The notes under the pieces: generated by a model
What the model was told of the DNA's origin: nothing
What the model saw: the letters and a program-made list of their open reading frames with translations, nothing else
Database searches by the model: none
Position numbers and translations under genes: made by a program
Part shown: positions 23,412-32,943 of the stretch, piece after piece
How the letters are laid out: the number at the start of each line of letters is the position of its first letter
How positions within the stretch are numbered: position 1 is the stretch's first letter
DNA from: Tigriopus japonicus
Lineage: Eukaryota; Arthropoda; Copepoda; Harpacticoida; Harpacticidae
Assembly (NCBI GenBank): GCA_010645155.1
Contig: JAAGOF010000055.1
Span: forward strand, 824,022 to 888,021
Length of the DNA stretch: 64,000 bases
Reading direction: 5' to 3'

Positions 23412-25379
23412 TCACAGTTTGTCTCTAGCATCACTGTTGTTGAAATCATTGCTAGTAACACTAGTATAGAACACATGAGATCTCAGGCCAGTTTCTCTTG
23501 AAGGGAGTCCACTGGATATGGAAGTAGCTCCATGGAGCGTGATTTCACTTCTAGATGTAATCGGAGGCATGTATGTGGACATTTCTGTTCCCTGTGGCGT
23601 TGACACTAAACCGGACAAAGACGGATTCGATCCAATACTTGTGGGTTGTTGCTGGAATGTTACGGTCACTGGAACTAGCCCATACTGAGACATGACCAAT
23701 TGCTCAGACACCCTTCTAAGCTCCTCTTGTTGTTCCACTATTCGCCGGGATAATTCGTTGTGTTTGGCACGGAGTTGCTCTTGTAATTGAAGTTGGGCAG
23801 GGGTCATCACAATGTGAGGTCGAGAGGTCATGGTGATATGAGGGTTAGGCATGGCGGCCATTGGTGCAGGAACTAGGACGGTGGTTGGGCCATTGAAGCC
23901 ATTACTGGACTGAGGGGTTGGGGTGGCGAGTTGCATTATAGGTTGGCGACTTTCGTTGGCCATCTTGGACTCTTCAATTCTACTATCACCCATGGTTGGA
24001 GTACTTTCTCCCCGGCACAGGTTCTTGAGGGGTCTACCCCCTTGCATCCCCCCTGGGCTTCTCCCTATGGAGTCGAAAGAACCAACGGGGTGAGCACCAT
24101 CACTTAAATTGTTATCACTATAACTTTGTTTGTGCTCTTGACTAAATTTAGACGAACTGGCACCGGTACCTGAACTGCCGCACATGGAACTTTTCGAGGA
24201 CCACGTGGGAGACTCGGTGGTTGGGTACCTGGATCTAATGTCCAAGGACCCTAACTCGGATTCCTTCTCGTCAGTTTCATTTTTGAATTCTTTAATCACG
24301 TCCAAGTAGCTGATTACTCTGTGAGTGGCTACCACGAATTCTGGTTTCGAGTTCCATTGATGATATGATATAAAATAGCGGGTTTGCAGCCACACCCAAT
24401 GCTGGCCTTTGGAAAGGAACCGATGCATACAACTGGTCCCTTCTCCTGTTTGCATGAGAGCCTCGTGGCAAAGGGATATTCTTTCCAGATCATCCATATG
24501 ATAGTAATCATATCCCGACGTTCCCAGGAGCTCAAACGGCAAATACCCAATAATTGGCGGGGCACGATGGTCCAAAAATAAAAACTTCCATTCTAAAGAG
24601 TATCTTGAGATGAATTCGCTTTTGGCAAAATGAGTGAGGGGCATTTCTCTTAAAAGTTGTGTGGTTTGAGCACGGGCAGTGGACACGAAAACAGTTTTTC
24701 TGGCGGTAAGGGTTCCATCTTGAGTACTTAAGCGAGAATACCCAGACTGGAGTGAAATGTTGTCATCATCGGATCCATTCCCATCGTTCAAAGGCTCATT
24801 GATGGTCCATTTGCGAAAGTACCCAGTGAGCTTGACCAATTCGTACCCATTGCTTTCGTCGGCGTGTCGAATGTCCATACGTTTGAAGTGCAAGTAGAAA
24901 TTAACCTCATTCTCTTGGTCCAGGTCGTTGGGATTATTGAGAGTGTTGTACAACATGATCTTATCTCGCTCATGAATGATTTCAAAAATGGAACGCTGCA
25001 TAATGTCCCTTGGCAAGAACCCCACCAAGGAGGTCATGCTCTCTGAGGCATACACAATAGCACCATCCGTACTGAACACCAAGATGAAACCCTCCAAAGC
25101 TTCCAACATCAAGTGGGTGAATTCCTCATTGGAGAGGAACGACGGCTTCCAGTCTTCATGAATCTCATGGACTTGAGATTTCACCGAACTCTCATTATGT
25201 TGCCTCAGGAAGTTGATAGTGGACTTGAGGACCGTCGTCTTGTCCATCTTGCGGTTATTGGGCGACACCATGGAGCCCAACTCAGTAACCAGAATGTTGA
25301 ACTGATCCCTTCGCTTTTTTTCACTCAAGTTTCGGGATTTCCGTTTGGTATCGTCTTTCTCGTCATAGTCGTCCATCAT
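23412..25379 (-). CDS. Clk: CLOCK, bHLH-PAS circadian transcription factor, single exon
   Basis: CLOCK pairs with BMAL1/CYCLE, binds E-boxes and drives period and timeless or cryptochrome genes. The first ATG in the open frame is at 25379 (MMDDYDEKDD), giving 655 residues; the frame stays open a little upstream without another ATG. Domains: bHLH about 12-61 (SRNLSEKKRRDQFN, RKMDKTTVLKSTINFLRQH), PAS-A from about 80 (FLSNEEFTHLMLEALEGF), and PAS-B about 257-357 (SLEWKFLFLDHRAPPIIGY, GTSGYDYYHMDDLE, YHQWNSKPEFVV). A Gln/Glu-rich coiled coil lies around 540-575 (IVEQQEELRRVSEQL), like the vertebrate exon-19 region that binds repressors. There is no long poly-Q tract. The whole frame lacks introns, unlike most neighbours and most CLOCK genes. 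Confidence 0.95.
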   Translation of the reverse strand: MMDDYDEKDDTKRKSRNLSEKKRRDQFNILVTELGSMVSPNNRKMDKTTVLKSTINFLRQHNESSVKSQVHEIHEDWKPSFLSNEEFTHLMLEALEGFILVFSTDGAIVYASESMTSLVGFLPRDIMQRSIFEIIHERDKIMLYNTLNNPNDLDQENEVNFYLHFKRMDIRHADESNGYELVKLTGYFRKWTINEPLNDGNGSDDDNISLQSGYSRLSTQDGTLTARKTVFVSTARAQTTQLLREMPLTHFAKSEFISRYSLEWKFLFLDHRAPPIIGYLPFELLGTSGYDYYHMDDLERISLCHEALMQTGEGTSCMHRFLSKGQHWVWLQTRYFISYHQWNSKPEFVVATHRVISYLDVIKEFKNETDEKESELGSLDIRSRYPTTESPTWSSKSSMCGSSGTGASSSKFSQEHKQSYSDNNLSDGAHPVGSFDSIGRSPGGMQGGRPLKNLCRGESTPTMGDSRIEESKMANESRQPIMQLATPTPQSSNGFNGPTTVLVPAPMAAMPNPHITMTSRPHIVMTPAQLQLQEQLRAKHNELSRRIVEQQEELRRVSEQLVMSQYGLVPVTVTFQQQPTSIGSNPSLSGLVSTPQGTEMSTYMPPITSRSEITLHGATSISSGLPSRETGLRSHVFYTSVTSNDFNNSDARDKL

Positions 25380-27239
25380 CTTTTTTGGTGGTGAGTATCT
25401 GAGGGTCTTTTGGAAGGAATGAAGATTCTTCTTGGGAGAACAGTCAATCACAAAACACAGTTTGATGGCTGGCCATGGTTGGCTTTTGATGAAGTACGGG
25501 TTTGAGGCATCGTTCCTCCCCCCTTTTAAGACGGAAGTAAAAAAAATAACACGTCTTCACGCTATACCACGTATGATCTGTTGGGGGATCTTCACGACAC
25601 TGGTTAAATTGGACCAACGAAAAACATTCCTCTTTTTCTCTGCTTTTTTCCCTCTAAATTATTGTCTTTGAGTCGCGATGTGAACATGAGAGAGAAAGAG
25701 TGTGTGTATGGATTTAGGGGTCTCGCACTGTGTTTCTCTGATCCTTGAATGTTCCATAACGTAGGGCCGAGCGTGCGTTCTTCACTTCAGGGTGAGCAAA
25801 GCTCAAAGTTTCAAGTGCAAAACAACGTTATTGAGCAACATGGAATTTAACGCTTGGAAATAGGAACAGTAGCGAATATTGAGATTTTGTCTGTTTGGGA
25901 GTTCAACACATCTAAGACGAAATTGTTGCTTTCACTTCAGAAATGCCACTTTGGTTCCTCAGCTGCGTTTCAGTTCCTCATCAAATGGGTCCTTCGAACT
26001 AAAATAGCTTCTGAATGCTCCACATTTATGATTGAAGATGAGACAATGCAAAATATTATTATATGACCCTTGCAACTCGGGGGCCAAGTCAAGCATTTTC
26101 ATAAATGCTCGTTTAAATAGATTTTTTCTCAATGGCGTGACATCAATATGAAATTTTTTAACTTGCTAACCCTGGTATAGGGCTTTTTATTCGAGTTTAC
26201 ATCAGTCACGTCTAATTTTTCACTCTAAAATTTACGAGATTCCACTTATCGTTACAAGCTTAATAATGTTTATCACTTTTGCCTCTTAAGATTAGGCCCT
26301 TTGAGCTAATCAATATGATATCCTTCAGTTCAGATCATAATAAACAGTAATGCCCATCATCAAACCCTAGCCGTATTCATAAATTACTACCCTGTATTCA
26401 TATGGCCGCGAATGTACTAACAATAATGTATCATTCATTAGTCATTCAGTAGGAGTTGAAGTTGAAGCAATGGTAGTACAAGTAGTGTTGGATGGAGGAT
26501 TGGCGAAACGTCACACCACACCAACCCTGCCCGCCTAGGCCCTCCATGTAGTATACGCATTGTGCACACATGACGCTAATACACACTCACACATCAACCT
26601 TAAGTCAAAGCCTCAAGTATTTCTTAGGCGTGCGGCACAAGTCCAAGCCAGTGGAAAGCCACGCTACTGCATTAAATGAAAGAAGCTCCACTCCACTGTT
26701 CCACCAAGGAACATAGTGGCTTTCTGGGCCCTGGGCATCATTTCTCCGAGGCACCACGAGGAACATCGTCACAAGTATGCCCAAGACAGGCAATGGCAAG
26801 AAAGTGAAAGGCCTAGGTTGTGGCAGTCCAATCAGGGGCAACGGACTCAGCTCTGTCGTCTTCTGACTTGCCACCAGTAGTACGGAAGGCATTCTAGAAA
26901 TCTCCCGCGTTCCTGTTGGACCCCATCAGGTCTGCCCTAACTGGCCCCTCGTAGCCCAAATCTCCACACAGTGAATGGAGGAGAGGACTGAAGAGATTAC
27001 ACTCGGTCGTATCTTGTAGGGACTGCGGGACTGGAGAGTGAGTAAGTGTGTGAGAGAGATCACTCACTGGGCGAAGGAGCACCATGGCCACTAGGACCAC
27101 TGCTACATCTACTACAACGCTTGTAGCTAGAGCACCCCACACCGTTTGCCAGGGTAGATGTCAGTTTTGAAGTTTTGCCTTCAAAACAATTTTGGAGACA
27201 GTTTGGTGATCCATGTGAGTGATTTTTTCCCGAGGTTCC
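25380..27239. other. Intergenic region between the divergent CLOCK and CTDSPL2-like genes
   Basis: It must contain the promoters and 5' untranslated exons of both genes. No CDS is supported. A CLOCK upstream exon cannot be excluded because the frame at 25379-25451 is open without a second ATG. Short hydrophobic open frames near 26600-27140 have no recognisable match. Confidence 0.5.
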
Positions 27240-28786
27240 ATGCCCGTGAGAAAAAGTGCTTTGAGGGTGGTGAGTCGTGTCTCCGGGACCAAGGCAAAGT
27301 CTCGAGTCCGGGCCTCATCAAAGGCTACCAAGCTCCGAAGAAAGGAGCCGTCCACCCCATCCAGTGGCGAAGAACTTGATGCCAGGATGATTACTACAAC
27401 GACAACTAACAATCTCAATCATGAGCCTGATCTAAGAGGTAAATACCATTTCCGAATTGAGCCCAGTGAAGGATATTAGAGACGTAGACTGGTTGCAGTG
27501 TACCAAGCTATGACATCACACATGTTATGTAATGATGCTCGTGTATTTTCGCGCTTGGGCATGCAAAGCAAGCTTGCTCATGATTACTTTTGCCATTCAC
27601 CATACGGCTTAAAATGCTTCTTTTAAGAGTACACTTTTGGGTAGAACCATTCAAATGGTGAAAAATATCAAAGTAAACAACCATGAGACTTTTGTTTTAG
27701 AAAAGAGCTTAAAGGTATTGAGGAAGTTCATTACTTGTGCAATAATACTTCACATGGTACATCTTTACTACAGATACCGAGATGACCTCGCTGGAATTGG
27801 AAGTTGAACCTCCATCTCTGGGTGAAAATGCAACTGACGACGAGATGGAGATCCGCTATGCGTTTGAAAAGTACACGGCAGATGCGGTCAACCTCTTGAA
27901 ATCCATCGACGTGGACCTGAACCTTGACACGACTGGGAGCGATGTTCCTTCTACTATCAACGCTACGATCCAAAATTCAAACACAAGTTCAAAAGAGGAC
28001 CAGGCCCATCATTGTACGGTCATCACGAATGTGTGCTCTAACCAAAACGTCTCCTACGTTCCCGTTCCTGGTTGCGAAGATGCCTTCGATCCGTTCCTTT
28101 TCATCAAAAATCTTCCCCCACTCTCTAACGAGATGCGCCTGAGAAACCCCGCCCTTCCACTCAAAACCAGGAGCAGTCCCAATTTCACCCTGGTCCTGGA
28201 CTTAGACGAGACCCTAGTGCATTGCTCTCTTCAAGAATTAGAGGATGCCAATTTATCTTTTCCGGTGGACTTCCAAAACACAACCTACCACGTGTTTGTG
28301 CGGACGCGACCGCATATTCAGGAATTCTTAGAGAGAATGTCTAGTCTTTACGAAGTAGCCCTATTCACTGCCTCCAAAAAGGTCTATGCAGATAAGCTTC
28401 TTAATCTGCTGGATCCCAAGAGGAAGTGGATCAAGTATAGATTGTTCCGAGAGCACTGTATTTGCGTTAATGGTAACTACATCAAGGATCTTCACATTCT
28501 TGGCCGCGACCTCGCCAAAACCATTATCATCGACAACTCTCCGCAAGCCTTTGGCTATCAACTGGAAAATGGTACGGTTTTGAAGAAGGCTTTCTTCGTA
28601 GTTGATACTCTTTGAATGATTTTTTTTTCTATAGGAATTCCAATTGAAAGCTGGTTTATGGACCCTCATGACAATGAGTTGATGAAACTGGTGCCTTTTT
28701 TGGAGAATGTCGCCAAGAACGCCACTGACGTGAGACCCTACATCCGGGATGAGTTTCGTCTACAGGACCATATTCCAATAGATTAA
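27240..28786 (+). CDS. CTDSPL2: CTDSPL2-like (HSPC129) FCP/SCP-type phosphatase
   Basis: Three exons (27240-27438, 27774-28571, 28635-28786) join in phase to 382 residues. The C-terminal catalytic domain carries the haloacid-dehalogenase motif DLDET (Asp209, Asp211, Thr213) of aspartate phosphatases that dephosphorylate Ser/Thr, as in RNA polymerase II CTD phosphatases. Strong CTDSPL2 blocks are [76 protein letters not shown] and [15 protein letters not shown]. The N-terminus is basic ([10 protein letters not shown]...) and shorter than in vertebrates (382 against about 466 residues). Family members also act on SMAD proteins; the substrate here is not known. An upstream in-frame GTG at 27219 is not needed. 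Confidence 0.93.
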
Positions 28787-29571
28787 AACACCAGAGGAGC
28801 CTGACTGCTACTTCCGACTAATCATTAGTACAAATTTGGGAACTGCACGCGTACTTGGAACGACAATGATGTTTACAACAGCAAATTTGAATTACGGGTG
28901 AATCAGCATAATCTCCTTGAATCCTCTTCCTTCAACAACAAAAGCCAATTCATTTAGGAGGTTACAACTCCGTGAAAAAAAAGAGATAGTTGAGGGGTTG
29001 TTTGTAACCCATCCAAAGTGCTGCATAACTTCATTTGAACCCATTGACCGGGGATTGGATGTTACCTCGTTCAATTTTCGACCACTTTTCCCCTAGAGGT
29101 CTTCTCTTTCAGGCCTCTACGTCTTGTTACAAATCGCAACTGATGGCTACAAATGTTTATCGTAACTTTTATTCGTTTGTTAATTTGATCCTTGCCCAGT
29201 GTTAGCTCATTTAAGTTAGAAACAGAAGAAGCTATGGTACCTTGGTCCACAACGTCATGTTGAAAATGCTTTAGGATGCACACAATATACAAAATGAAAG
29301 CGAATTAAGATTTATTATACACGATACCACAACCACACCTGTAACTACATCTATCTATATATACGTTTCAATGCTAATGAAATAGTTTTAATTCTAAGCG
29401 TGTGAAACATAAACCACTTTGCTTGTATTTCTAATAAAATCACACTTACTCGACAAGTTAACAAGGAGTTTTAATACGAGTTACAACGAGCTTTGCACAG
29501 ATATCGAATGCCCAAAAACAAATAACCAACACTTGATTGTGTTGTCGTTCATGAAACAGAAAAAAATATAA
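28787..29571. other. Shared 3' region of the CTDSPL2-like gene and RAD1
   Basis: Convergent interval with no coding region. It holds the probable 3' UTR of the CTDSPL2-like gene, with AATAAA at 29433-29438. RAD1 ends at 29572 on the other strand. Confidence 0.6.
29433..29438 (+). terminator. Putative polyadenylation signal of the CTDSPL2-like gene
   Basis: AATAAA about 650 bp after the stop at 28786, the clearest signal before the convergent RAD1 gene. Confidence 0.45.
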
Positions 29572-30387
29572 TTAATCTGGCGTTTCACTGGGACAGCAAA
29601 TAAATTCCAGAAAGCTTTTGACCTCTCCCATTCGAATCATATACTGAATACACAGCAAGCCATCTAGACTGACTCTAAATGAAAGTTTTTCGGCCGCACC
29701 CACAGGTTTAAATGCCTGTTTCAGTAGTGGGGCCTTATAAGTCATTTCAACATTCTCATTAGCAGAGAAATGTGAGATCAACTCACTACTCTCTGGGATC
29801 TCAATGGTACACTCCCCAATGGCACTTTTAGTCTTTAACTGAAACAACGCCTGTTCTTTATGGATTTTTATCACCACATACTCACTGAGCCCATCCAGAT
29901 CGCCGAGGATCTCTTTCATGTGTTCAGCTGCAAACAAGATTTTGGCGGAGATAGCAGCCTTGACAAAGTTAAAGTCCACAGGCTCCCAAGGCCTTCGAAC
30001 CTTCACGTGAACCTCAACAACCACTCCTTGATCCTCTAACCAAACTTGCAAAGGTCGCCCTTCCAAGTATCGTAAATACAATGAAGCAGTTGTGCCACCA
30101 AATAAAGAGATAGCGTCCAAAAGCGACGGCAAATCCAGATCAAAGGCAATCTCTTGGCCATCGTCCAGGCTACTGTGCCAAAGATATTCTCGAAATAACT
30201 CCTTTTGGAGGAAAGCGTTAGCTTGGAAGATCTTGGAATCCTCCGTGGTGAGCTTAATACCGTGTTGGGTGAAGATGAAACAAAGATCTTCATGAAAGTG
30301 AAGGTGCTTGAGGAACAGAGCAAAGGTCTTGCAGTCGTTCATCTTGGCCTCCACAAGAGACACTTCCGGTTCCCCACTTGTTCCCAT
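29572..30387 (-). CDS. RAD1: RAD1 checkpoint clamp subunit (9-1-1 complex)
   Basis: Single exon of 271 residues, close to the 282 of human RAD1. RAD1 forms the PCNA-like ring RAD9-RAD1-HUS1, which is loaded on damaged DNA and activates ATR through TOPBP1. Matching features run the full length: FALFLKHLHFHEDLCFIFTQ, GIKLTTEDSKIFQANAFL, FREYLW, LLDAISLFGG, LQVWLEDQGVVVE, and the end LLCIQYMIRMGEVKSFLEF followed by ICCPSETPD, which corresponds to human 'LQYMIRNEDGQICFVEYYCCPDE'. The two-lobed sliding-clamp fold is implied by homology. The start at 30387 (MGTSGEPEVSL) is the first ATG in the frame. Confidence 0.93.
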   Translation of the reverse strand: MGTSGEPEVSLVEAKMNDCKTFALFLKHLHFHEDLCFIFTQHGIKLTTEDSKIFQANAFLQKELFREYLWHSSLDDGQEIAFDLDLPSLLDAISLFGGTTASLYLRYLEGRPLQVWLEDQGVVVEVHVKVRRPWEPVDFNFVKAAISAKILFAAEHMKEILGDLDGLSEYVVIKIHKEQALFQLKTKSAIGECTIEIPESSELISHFSANENVEMTYKAPLLKQAFKPVGAAEKLSFRVSLDGLLCIQYMIRMGEVKSFLEFICCPSETPD

Positions 30388-30521
30388 TTTTGCTTAGTTA
30401 AATATGAGACCAGTTTCGCACGAGGTTCTTTTACGAAAAAGATTTGGTTTCAGGGTGACACACACAACGAAATCTTTCATTTGCTCAATCAAGTTTATCA
30501 CGTTTAACGCAAGGAATGAAC

Positions 30522-30749
30522 CAGGGTTCGGCAAACTATGGGCCCAAGGGTGGTCATTGGTGGGCCCAGTACCTATGGGGAAAGTCCAAAATAGCGGACT
30601 CAAGAGCTATCCAGAGTACTTTATTGGTGGGCCCAAAGCTCTTCGATCCTTCAATTGTGGGCCCCTGAACCTATCAGCGTCTATTTGGTGGGCCTCTGGC
30701 AACAACTAAACTTTGTGGGCCTAGACCCAAAAGGAGTTGCCTACTCCTG
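30522..30749. mobile_element. Candidate hAT remnant with GGGCC-rich interior
   Basis: The left end reads CAGGGTTCGGCAAACTATGG, a form typical of hAT/Charlie-type termini. The right end, inverted, reads CAGGAGTAGGCAACTCC, a similar but diverged terminus. Several GTGGGCC motifs recur between them. I do not see a clean 8-bp flanking duplication, so the element is old or the boundaries are wrong. It lies about 135 bp upstream of the RAD1 start codon. Confidence 0.4.
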
Positions 30750-31324
30750 GACTAGCCCATAGACCACCGGATAGAGGATTATCTCGAGATGGTTGAATAC
30801 ACCAATCTGAAAAAGCTTTTTTAGACAAAACTAGAGCACTATTAAAGAGTATGGGCATGGCTCCATTTAGTGGATTTCATGCCGCAACAACTAGTACTCC
30901 CCATCAGACATTTACATTTGAAGATAGCATCGATCATATACCAGTTTTGAACAAATTAAAGCGCTTCTATTGTTGATGGAGGGACTGCTAATGGAACTAA
31001 TAGTATTTGAAAATTAATTTTGGCATGCGCCATACGTAAAATTCGCTCCAAAAATCTATTTTTAATGCTGATCTTAGAGGGATTTTACCAATTAATTCAG
31101 CCAAAAAAAATTAGAGGGCCATAATGATATCCAATCAAAAAAGATCCTTTTTTGTTTTTTGACCATTTCAAGAAGAAAGAAACCGCGATTTTTGAGGGGG
31201 AAACTTCTTTCTGGGTATCTTTTGCGTTCTTTTTCAAGAAAACACAAAGTAGGAATCGACCAAATGAGGCTTAATAATGACAGCATCTACAATACATACG
31301 TATGTAGATTTAAAAAACTGTTGA

Positions 31325-31330
31325 TTTATT
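31325..31330 (-). terminator. Putative polyadenylation signal of SDHC
   Basis: AATAAA on the minus strand about 70 bp after the SDHC stop at 31399. The interval 30750-31324 between RAD1 and SDHC holds nothing else I can support. Confidence 0.55.
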
Positions 31331-31398
31331 CGTGTATCTTGGGTGTTGAAATGTTCTTAAGGATTGATGAATTTCAAATAGTTATATCGAATGGAGAT

Positions 31399-32328
31399 CT
31401 ACATAGCAGCTAAAGCTCCGGCAACGATCACGGAAAGGGCCAGAACTGTGTAGCCAGTCTTGTAGAGATCGGGCATTTGGAATCCATAACCCATGTCCCA
31501 AGACTAAAAACGAAGAACAATTAATATCTTTGTTTTGAGCACTAGAAAACCGAATATGATCATTATTACCAAGTGTCGCACACCATTCAAAAGATGGTAG
31601 GTGAAGGGCCAAGCCAAGGCGAATTTAGCGGTAAAAATCAAGGCCGGTCCAAAGTGAGCCTGTGTAAGGGTCTCCAGGAATTGTGGGAAAGTTCCAGGTA
31701 GGAGCATGGTGCCAATGGCGAACCCACCCAAAAGACCGCTCTGAATCAGACCAGTGGTACGATGTGTGATGGATAACACCGACGTCATCTGAAAGCATTC
31801 ATTGTAGTCAGGATAACCCTTTTTATTCATCTTCAAACCTTCGATGAGATCGCACCTGGAACTTGTAGATCGTCAAATGAGGGGATGTAGGCCGTTGAAG
31901 GCGTTCATTTTTGGCGAAGAATTCTTCCTTTTGAATAGCATGCTCATTAGCCGAGATGGATTTGAGAGCCGAACAAGGCCGACCAGTAGACAACCTGAGA
32001 ATGATTCAATTTTGAGTTAATGAATAACAGAAATGTTAGTATTATAACTTACACTCTTTGATTGGACCAGAACGTCTTTTGTGAGCAAGATAAAGGTAGT
32101 CTGAAAAGCAATAACACTTTGATTAACTTTGAACGAAGAAGGCTTGTAACAGTGTACTAAACTTTCATAACCAACCAAAGTTCCCGACTAAGTAAGAACT
32201 TTCAAGTAGCCTCATTCGGCCAGCATTAAAAAAGCCAGGACGGGTGTAATCGATAGAACCTGGTTTTCCTTGTTGTCTAGCAATAACATTCAACGCATTT
32301 CTTACCTCCGCATTTGCGAAAAGGCCAT
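31399..32328 (-). CDS. SDHC: SDHC, succinate dehydrogenase cytochrome b560 membrane anchor
   Basis: Five exons (32306-32328, 32053-32100, 31856-31994, 31570-31788, 31399-31503) close exactly to 177 residues; human SDHC has 169. The first exon encodes only seven full codons, and the first two exons make a basic mitochondrial presequence (MAFSQMRRLPLSCSQ...). The mature part has the family signature RPTSPHLTIYKFQ, then SITHRTTGL, three membrane helices, GPALIFTAKF, and WPFTYHLLNGVRH. His135 aligns with the heme b ligand (human His127). The protein anchors SDHA/SDHB in the inner mitochondrial membrane and helps form the ubiquinone site of complex II. It is divergent from TMEM223, another mitochondrial membrane protein gene, 615 bp away. 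Confidence 0.94.
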
Positions 32329-32943
32329 TTTGAAGATTTTATTGCACCCGTGTACTTGGTACACAAGCAAGCTGAATGTACGCTGTTGGTGTTATCAGTT
32401 ACCTGAAAGTCAGTGTTCAATCTATTTTAGCAAACCAGTTATATTGCTTCTCTGTGCCATTTTTAACCGCTTAAAGATTGTTAAATAATGACTCAATTGT
32501 AAGACCAAACAGAAGTATATTGATTTTCGTGTTTTGCCAAATTGTTGGGAAGATTAAACAAATTATACATTTGGATGAAGAAAACAGGTTCTACTGAATG
32601 GTCACCATGTCAAAAGGGACATGTCTGTTTTAAGAGCAGCTGAGTTGCATGTTTCCTTCATAAGAGACTCAGGGCCGCCAATCAATGCCCATTAAATCAA
32701 AAAAGGAAACAAAACAAACAATTTATTGTTTAGCAATGATATCGTAACTCTGCTTAGTTCAATGGGTTAGTCAAATGGGTTACATGGCACATTTTGAGCA
32801 GATTTGTTGACATATGTTAGTGCCTGTCATATTCAGGAAATATTGGTTAGAAACTCTTCCAAATAAAAAAATAAACAAGCAGTCTGGAGTGTTTGTAGAA
32901 CTCTTGGGTTTGATTGAATGTCTTTTGTGATAAATAGACCGGC
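32329..32943. other. Divergent SDHC/TMEM223 promoter interval
   Basis: A 615-bp stretch between two divergent genes for mitochondrial proteins, so it should hold both promoters. No coding region or recognisable core-promoter motif could be assigned. Confidence 0.5.

Noticed and set aside
23412..23423. C-terminal RDKL of CLOCK as an ER-retention signal
   Set aside because: CLOCK is a nuclear factor without signal peptide; the match is coincidental.
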